Source of the DNA: Zychaea mexicana
Taxonomy: Eukaryota; Mucoromycota; Mucoromycetes; Mucorales; Lichtheimiaceae
DNA: 64,000 bases
Assembly (NCBI RefSeq): GCF_025766255.1
Contig: NW_026516684.1
Span: 460,356 to 524,355 of the forward strand
Reading direction: 5' to 3'
Part shown: positions 57,598-64,000 of the stretch, one piece after another
How positions within the stretch are numbered: position 1 is the stretch's first letter
How the letters are laid out: the number at the start of each line of letters is the position of its first letter
The notes under the pieces: model-generated
Database searches by the model: none
Told to the model about the DNA's origin: nothing
The model's input: the letters and a program-made list of their open reading frames with translations, nothing else
Translations under genes and position numbers: made by a program

Positions 57598-59397
57598 GCA
57601 ACTATAACTTTTTCACTCACTTTTTTCTTATCTACCAAAAACCTTTAATATTTCATGTTTATGCTGTTACCTTAGCATTTATAATAGTACTATGTGGTAT
57701 TGTATGCACGCGTTGATAATATCTTAGCGGTAGCATTTTGTTACCTAAGTTGCAAAAGAAAGGAAGATTTAGGGTTGAATTCGCAAATTAATATGTAAGC
57801 AGCAAAGCAACAGTACTAGCTATAAGTATATACACACCTTATAGGCTTACAGGACTTATGAAGTTTAGCTAGTAAATTTAGAGAACGGTAGTTGCATGCT
57901 GTTAACAAGTTCTAAACGAAATACTTAATAGTAATTAAAGAATTATTAAGCTGATGGCATGCTTCTTATCATTTGAAGTAGATATAGAATAAAGAATATA
58001 GAATAAAGAGTGAAGAAAAAAGAATAAAGAATAAAGAGTAAAGAAAAAAGAACAAAGAATAAAGAAATAAAGAATAAAGAATAAAGAATAATGAATATAG
58101 AATAAAGAATATAGAGTAAAGAATATAAAATAAAGAATATAGAATACTGTTCATTAGGCACTTGTAGGCAAGTGTTTAGAATAACTACCATTATTCTAGG
58201 ATTTCAACTACTGTCTCAATGACCAGCTACCCACGTCATCAAAAATTAAAGATTTTCTCTAACCACCCCTAATTATATTGATCATTCTTTTTTATTTAAA
58301 AATAAAATTTAAAATTAAATTATTATTTAAAAATAAAAAATACAAAAATCAATAAAGTATTAAACAGCCTTTATAGAAGAAAGAATAAAGAACAATGAAT
58401 AAAGAATAATAGATAACGAAATAAAGAATGAAGAATGAAGAATGAAAACTACAGAACATAAAATAAAGAATAAAGAATAAAGAATAAAGAATAATGAATA
58501 AAGAATAAAGAATAAAGAATAAAGAATAAAGAAAGAAGAATAATGAATGATGAATCAAGAAAAAAGAATACAGAATAAGAAATACAGAACATAGAATAAA
58601 GAATAAGAAATATAGAATAAAGAAATAAAGAATGAAGAATGAAGAATAATGAATAAAGAATAAAGAGAATAATGAATAAAGAATAAAGAATAAAGAATAA
58701 AAAATGAAGAAAAAAGAATTAAAGAATTAAAGAATAAAGAGCAAGAATAAGAATAAAGAGAACGAAGAATAAAGAATAAAGAATAAAAAATAAAGAATAT
58801 AGAATATAGAACATAGAACATAGAACATAGAACATAGAACATAGAACATAGAACATAGAACATAGAATATAGAACATAGAACATAGAATAAAGAATAAAG
58901 AAAGAAGAATAATAAATGATGAATCAAGAAAAAAGAATACAGAATAAAAAAAAGAAATAAAAAATAAAGAGTATAGGATATAAGATTCAGAATTCAGGAT
59001 TTAGGACTTTAAACTATAAAATGCAGAATATAAAATGAATCAAACAGAAAATAAGATATATAACTAGCTACCACATTAATCAGGCTACTAAATAAAAATA
59101 AAAAACTAATGATAAAAAAAATACAAAAGACCTACTAGGGACCGGTTGAGGTTATATTGATTATGCTCTGGTTTATTGGTACTAATTGGACAAATAGCCA
59201 CAATAAGTTGGTGTAACCAAAATAATTTTCATAAAATTAAATTATATATGTCTTAGCATACATATATTTAAAAATTTTGAAAAAATAAAAATTGAATTCT
59301 TTTTATTATATAAAAATAATACCTCATAATATTAAACATAAACAATACAATCACATTCAACAATGACAAAATCGTCCTTGATACAAATAAATTAAGT
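57598..59397. other. AT-rich spacer with heptanucleotide arrays
   Basis: No gene. Two long blocks of a 7-bp repeat (listed separately) are separated by about 230 bp of AT-rich single-copy-looking DNA. Open minus-strand frames over the arrays are only translations of the repeat. Confidence 0.7.
57977..58985. repeat. Heptanucleotide satellite (GAATAAA)n in two blocks
   Basis: Block 1 is about 57977-58146 and block 2 about 58375-58985. The core unit is GAATAAA, with variants GAATATA, GAATGAA, GAACAAA and, at about 58803-58885, a homogeneous run of GAACATA. Register is kept at 7 bp across variants with occasional 1-bp slips. The asymmetric strand composition (A/G on plus) is maintained throughout. 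Confidence 0.92.
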
Positions 59398-60186
59398 ATG
59401 TTTTTAAATAATAATAATATAAACATTAAAGAAATTGCTGAAGAAACAATTTATGAAAAATATGATTTAAATTATAATATTAAAAAGAATAAATTATTAA
59501 TAAAACGTAAAGCATTAAAAAAACAAAAAGAGACATCTAAAAATAATTTAAATAAAGCGAATATTGAAAGAGATATTATTTCTGTTAAAAAAAGTAAAGA
59601 GAAAACATTAACAAAAAATATAAAACTAAACGAAAAATTACATAAATATAAGAAATACTATGAAAACCCTGATACATTACCTCCAAAAGAAATAGTTGCC
59701 GAAAATTTAGATTCTCAGCAATTTGAAGTTCCTCATATTTCAAATACACAGACAAAAGAAACATATGCTGAAAATTCAAATTCTCAGCAATCCTCAAATC
59801 CTCATATTTCCGATGCAATGTTAGAAAACACCTCTGGTGCAGATGCCTCACAGGGTAATTCTGATAACGATGAATATGAATCAGGTGGGGGTGAATATAT
59901 GTGTATGATTGCATGTAAGCCCTGTATGGATAAATTAAATGATACTTATAACTGTAGTTTTATTGATGAACTTATTTTAAAACTTGAAAAGGAAAAATAT
60001 AAGTATAAAAGGTTCTTTAATTCATACTTTAGATATTATATTGATTTAATAAAAGCAAAAGAAACAAATAGGGATGATATTATGTAAATATGCCAAGAGC
60101 AAATGCAGAAGTTAATCATTGAATATAGTCAGATATATACAGATGGAAATGGAAGTGAAGATGCAGATAGTGATGATTCTGATTAA
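59398..60186 (+). pseudogene. AT-rich Lys/Asn-rich coiled-coil ORF of unknown origin
   Basis: Open from ATG 59398 to TAA 60085-60087 (229 codons). The same frame continues for 32 more codons to a second TAA at 60184-60186, so the original protein was probably 262 residues with one later stop. The N-terminus is a Lys/Asn-rich, likely coiled-coil region (about 30-105; KYKKYYEN). A Ser/Gln/Asn-rich middle contains two diverged copies of a ~20-residue unit (ENLDSQQFEVPHIS and ENSNSQQSSNPHIS). Then come a Gly-rich hinge, a Cys cluster (MCMIACKPCMDKLNDTYNC), a basic helix (LEKEKYKYKRFFNSYFRYY) and an acidic end (EDADSDDSD). Codons are overwhelmingly A/T-ending, unlike the host genes. I do not recognise the family. 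Confidence 0.45.
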
Positions 60187-61694
60187 AATTATATCAGCCA
60201 TTAATGGCTATACCAGTTAGGACAGGCTTATTAACTATAACAAAATCAATAAACAATAAACAGCTAGACAACTAATAGTAGGACGCCCAGGCTTTATTCC
60301 GGCGTCATGGTCTACCTACTTCCATTCGATTGTAGCTGCACTCTTGTATATTTGCCTCATAAAACAAAATTGTTTACATCTAATTGATATATAGAAATAA
60401 AACCTTATCAGCATCTGTGCCATCCACATCTTTGAAATTACATATTTTTTAAATTCTCTTTTTGAGAATAAATACTAGGCTTGAGGAAGTATACATATTA
60501 ACAAGTCTTCTTCTATATAAGAGAAAAAGTAGATAAGGGTTAGATCTATAGATAAATGGGAAACAACATACTAGTAAGCAAAACTTTCAGATACAAGAAT
60601 AAATACATACTAAACTGATTACGTCGTTTTTTCTTCTTCATATATTCGTGCAGTGTTGTTAGTAAGAAAGTTCATCAGAGAACATTCATTAGTGTCAGTG
60701 TTTTCTGCAATATATGGGTTGATTACTGGAGGCAATGCTGCTATAAATTCATTTGGCCAAGGTTAAAGAGTGTGTGTGTGCAGAGTTGCTGTCCTTCCGT
60801 TTCTACTCAATTGCTGTCTGGTTTACCTAATTTGATCAAATGAATTTATTTTTCTTTCGTTTAAATTAACTTATTGTACTAGATTAGGAACTAATCTAGA
60901 TTACTGTAAATATATATATTTAATAACTTTAATTTAATTAAATAATTAATATAATAATAAAAATTATGTATTATATTTATTTAAGCTTAAAAATTAGCAA
61001 ACAGTATAATATTCACTAATGTCAGTTAGGCAATACAAATCCTTTGTATTATGCCCAGCCTAATATAACTCTAAAATTAATTTTAACAATATATAATTTC
61101 TTTCCTCTCTACTGGGTAGGAGGGGTAATATAAAGGGGCAAAAAACAGCTGAATATAAGCTGAATATACTGCTTGTCATCCAAATATAAAGCTATTTTAT
61201 AACCGCTTTATAGTTCCTGCAAAAGGCAGCTTTTTCATCACATATTCAGCTGTTTTCAACAGCATTATAGTTGGTTTCCAATTTTGATAATGGGTAGTGC
61301 ATATACATAGAAAGGGATCCCCCAATTGCTTTACATACGGACTGGGTACTGAAGCTTCATCGTACATACAGAGGTCTGCATAGTATATTTTAGCGCGATC
61401 GATTTTAGGCATATACTAAACGGATGAAATAAGCGCAGCAGGTTTTGATTATTGTATAGCAGTGATGATTATCACAGTATAGTCATATACAACCGAATTT
61501 ATTTATTCCATTACTTAAGTTTCGGAAAACATTTACAGAGCAATAAAAAGCATTAAAGGGGTGGTAAAGAATAAATGCGAAGGGTGAAAGGAGTCTTCTA
61601 TGTATATGTGTGTGAATGTGGTGCATAAAATCTCTAGATGGTGATGGGGCAAAGGCAAAAAGATGAATCATGCTGTGTGTGCTAATGAGTCCAC
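60187..61694. other. AT-rich spacer, no supported gene
   Basis: Very AT-rich around 60,840-61,100. A short GC-richer patch (GGACGCCCAGGCTTTATTCC, 60273-60292) stands out but does not fold as a tRNA. A 71-codon minus frame (61197-61412) has ordinary composition but no domain. Confidence 0.4.
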
Positions 61695-62281
61695 GATTCA
61701 CTTAAGAAGAACGAAGGTAACCTGTACTGCAGCTAGACAGAAGCAAAAATATGGGTAGCTTTACCGTACCTGAAAAGTTCTGCTTGGACGGTGCCAACAG
61801 CGATCGGACAGTGGGCAACATGCATGCAGCAGTGCAAATGGGGATCTACGCGGATGTTTAGGATGGAAGACCATGCAAAGTACAAACAAGCTATGAATGA
61901 GGAAAGAAGGCTTTTAGTGAAAGAAACTGTAGAAAGAAAGTATGTAAACATTACAAAGGGAATACTTACAAGCTTCAACTCGTGTGGATCATGCCTATGA
62001 TTTTGGATAGGAAAACCGGTCGAATCATGAGCTACATGTACACATGAAATAAAATATCCTTAATAAAAGCTGCAGAGACTTAGAGGTAGTTGAAGAGCGA
62101 TAAAAGTAAAGAGTGCCTTACAAACCTACGGTATTGGGTCCTTGAGAGAATAGAGTATCGTAGCAGCCAGGAAAGAAGAGAAAAGGAAGAGAAAGAAACA
62201 GAAAGAAAGGCGTAAAATACGAAGGAACGATCGATGCGAAATATAACTAACCTGCAATACTGTTAAAGTCATGCTGACCAT
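61695..62281 (-). other. Possible small spliced gene, not resolved
   Basis: Several minus-strand segments look like exons with good splice signals: MVSMTLTVLQ (62281-62252, donor GTTAGT), HDSTGFPIQNHRHDPHELKL (62031-61970, donor GTAAGTA), and a segment at about 61845-61790 reading either DPHLHCCMHVAHCPIAVG or another open frame (donor GTACGG). However, the small exon near 62130 and the phases do not join into one clean frame. Either an exon is misplaced or the gene is broken. Confidence 0.25.
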
Positions 62282-62460
62282 GCTTTAAAAGAGTACAATA
62301 AAATGATCCCCTGTAGATCCAGGTACTTGCATTTTATCAAACCTCTTTCCTCCAATACTTCTTGTGCCTACACGATAAAATAACAAAACGAACGTAAATT
62401 ATAATAACCACTGCAGCTGTTAGTTAATGTTGTATATTGAGAGATGATAATACTGTATAG

Positions 62461-63579
62461 ATGCCTACTGTAAGCGATCTCCAAGCCCAGCGACAACGGC
62501 GCATGGCGCAGCGTGAAAATGATGCCCAACAGCAGGACAGTGTCCTGGATCGGCAGCAGCAACAACAACAACAGCATAACGCGCTCTTGGATACTGTCCG
62601 TAATTTGTAGGCTGAGAACCAGGCACTGCACGAAAAGGTCGATAGAATTGGCCAAACAGTTGCCAATATGGCATATCGTACTGCCACAGTTGGTAGTGGG
62701 GCCCTCGGTGAAGGTCAAGGTGGTGGCGTTGGCGTTGGCCATCAAGCTGAAGCGCGTGGTCGTCGTGTTCCACTTGTGTCTGTAAGTGCCATACTAGAGA
62801 ACAGAGAGACAATTGTAAAAAAAAGAAAGTGGTGAATATTAGAACAGTGATGATTGCTAAAAAGAATTCTGTTGAAGGATTGTATACGTACACAGAATGA
62901 GCGACTGGGTGACGCTGGTCTCAGGCTCGACCTCCCCTTCACAAACCACGCCAACAAGGATGCCGTGAAGTGCCTTGTTGACTACATCGAAGGCCAAGGC
63001 TGCTTCAACTTGGACAAGAAGCAGACACCCATTTTGATAATTTAAGGATGAAGGGGAACGAGTCGCCCGAGACGAAAGCGCGCAAAAAAGTGATGAGAAG
63101 ATGCTATCAGCGCAGACATAGCGTAAGTAAAGTAATAGGAGGTTTTGTAAGAGTATTGTCTTAACATCTGAAACAGAAATTAGTACGACGACTCAATGTT
63201 TTCCAGCAACATGCGATCGAACTAGAGGAACAGTACCCCGGTGGAAAGTCGTTGCTCCAGGACGGATGTATGTCAGAAGAGGAGACCGACAACGAAAGCA
63301 GCAGCACTGGTGTCCTGTGCAGTGGCAAGCGTGTCTCGGTCTTCGTGCCCGAATGGCGTAGTGAGCGGGTAGATACTTTCAAAGTAGATTTCTTTACGCG
63401 TGAATCTTGACAGAGATATTGTTTGTAGGCAAACGTCTTTCTGAAAAGACTTGACGATTTCAGACCGGCTGTGGACATTGACTCGCAGCCGAACGTGCTT
63501 GAACGATCAGTAGCACGAAAGGCAGTTACCTTGCGCTCGGCTGTGCGTGAGCAGCTGCAAGACTGGATGTTTGCTTAAA
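62461..63579 (+). pseudogene. Gln-rich coiled-coil gene of unknown function, broken
   Basis: Four exons with clean splice sites: 62461-62780 (MPTVSDLQAQRQRRMAQREN), about 62900-63120 (ERLGDAGLRLDLPFTNHANK), about 63177-63369 (KLVRRLNVFQQHAIELEEQY) and about 63429-63579 (ANVFLKRLDDFRPAVDIDSQ to DWMFA). The N-terminus has a Gln run and a coiled coil; the rest is basic and helical with a short acidic Ser loop. Lesions: an in-frame TAG at about 62608 (probably a former Gln codon) and a 1-nt frameshift near 63035-63045, after which LRMKGNESPETKARKK continues. It ends 210 bp from, and points at, the 3' end of the Plavaka transposase at the window edge, so it may be that element's second gene. Confidence 0.6.
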
Positions 63580-63788
63580 GTAAATAAAGCGGTTGCCGGC
63601 TTATGCTGTGTGGGTTAGGGGTGGGCAAAAATACATCTGTATAATATGCGTGTGTGAGTGTGCTATTTATTTGGTGGTGGGAGGAAGAAGCAAGAGGCCA
63701 CTCGTTTTAAGTAGTTGGTGGGGGGAGAAAGAAATAAGAGAAAGATAGTTTTGAGGAGGGGGAGGAGAAAAAATTGCTTCTCTTTGTT
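63580..63788. other. Convergent 3' UTR region
   Basis: About 210 bp between two convergent 3' ends, purine-rich on the plus strand (GGGGGAGAAAG and similar). No gene. Confidence 0.6.
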
Positions 63789-64000
63789 TTACGCCAACAT
63801 CTTTTTAGGCAACGGAATAACGACTGTTCTACCACTTGCGTGTGCTTGATCGCCGTGTTTTACAACTGCCACTTGACTATACAGACGATGAACGGGCACG
63901 ATGCAGTGCATGTCCTCAGCAAGGAAGTGGCTACGCCATGTCTCCAGATATTCATCCACGAACAACGACTCATTACTGCTGTAAATGCTATGCCAGCGAA
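63789..64000 (-). CDS. Plavaka/CACTA-type transposase, C-terminus (runs off the window)
   Basis: The last 70 codons of a transposase on the minus strand, stop at 63789-63791, open to the window edge. The residues VDEYLETWRSHFLAEDMHCI and VPVHRLYSQVAVVKHG, then SGRTVVIPLPKKML, align with the C-terminus of the Plavaka pseudogene at 57.4-57.6 kb (MDPYLETWCSCF, IIPVHRSYGQVAII, ARTVVLLLAKKML). Unlike that copy, no lesion is visible in this stretch. Whether the full gene is intact cannot be judged. Confidence 0.78.
   Translation of the reverse strand, partial: RWHSIYSSNESLFVDEYLETWRSHFLAEDMHCIVPVHRLYSQVAVVKHGDQAHASGRTVVIPLPKKMLA

Noticed and set aside
57946..58927. Minus-strand frames of up to 109 codons rich in Phe, Leu, Tyr and Ser
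   Set aside because: They translate the GAATAAA satellite; a 7-bp unit cycles through all three frames and gives long chance openings.
57977..58985. CRISPR-like array
   Set aside because: Repeats are 7 bp with no spacers, and the DNA is eukaryotic.
60085..60087. In-frame TAA as a sense codon (alternative genetic code) in the AT-rich ORF
   Set aside because: A single stop with open frame beyond is more simply a nonsense mutation in a decaying gene; no other evidence for recoding.
60260..60330. tRNA or other structured RNA in the GC-richer patch
   Set aside because: No acceptor-stem pairing, no T-loop GTTCRA at the right distance and no intron-like gap that would rescue it.
61695..62281. Full gene model for the minus-strand exon-like segments
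   Set aside because: Splice signals look good locally, but phases do not join into one open frame, so only a low-confidence note is kept.

Overview
The window looks like nuclear DNA of an early-diverging filamentous fungus, most likely Mucoromycota (Mucorales-like). The reasons are short GT-AG introns (about 45-140 nt), Gln/His-rich regulatory proteins, AT-rich spacers full of microsatellites, and a mixed transposon load of L1-like LINEs, Cryptons with a GCR1_C-type tail, Helitrons, Plavaka/CACTA elements and a Tc1-like element. Species cannot be named from the sequence alone.

Positions 1-17,543 are ordinary host sequence with three spliced genes that I could model exon by exon with consistent phase. 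They are a bHLH-zipper transcription factor of MITF/TFE/USF type (2206-3708, +), a BEM3-type PX-PH-RhoGAP protein for polarity signalling (8876-13288, -, seven exons, 1254 aa), and a Gir2/RWDD1 RWD-domain protein (16283-17543, -, six exons, 238 aa).

Positions 18,600-64,000 are a transposon-rich block. In order it holds: an LINE RT scrap (18.6 kb, +); a decayed Helitron (18.83-22.8 kb, -); LINE-A (about 22.8-28.3 kb, -) abutting a truncated LINE-B (28.3-31.1 kb, -); two head-to-tail Crypton copies (31,332-37,852, +) sharing the trinucleotide GTA at both ends and at their junction; a LINE 3' fragment (38.2-38.9 kb, -); a broken gene with a homeobox-like helix (39.5-40.6 kb, +); a possible short inverted-repeat element (41.9-43.2 kb); a 6450-bp TA-flanked DNA transposon with 226-bp inverted ends (44,071-50,520); a second Helitron fragment (51.3-52.1 kb, -); a decayed Plavaka transposase (54.6-57.6 kb, +); a heptanucleotide array (58.0-59.0 kb); a very AT-rich Lys/Asn-rich ORF (59.4-60.2 kb, +); and, at the right edge, a broken Gln-rich gene (62.5-63.6 kb, +) convergent with the C-terminus of another Plavaka transposase (63.8 kb to the edge, -).

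The most notable object is the 44.1-50.5 kb element. Its 460-aa DD34E transposase with an AT-hook is accompanied by four small intact genes. Two of these encode clearly related helix-turn-helix proteins, and a third probably carries a small DNA-binding fold. Three genes face left and two face right, diverging from about 0.85 kb of repeats in which a 17-bp motif occurs nine times in two mirror-image arms, with two weaker copies further right, the last upstream of the transposase gene. All five genes are open and the ends are nearly identical, so the element looks recent and possibly active. A transposon carrying its own DNA-binding proteins and a repeated operator-like array is the best candidate here for an undescribed system.
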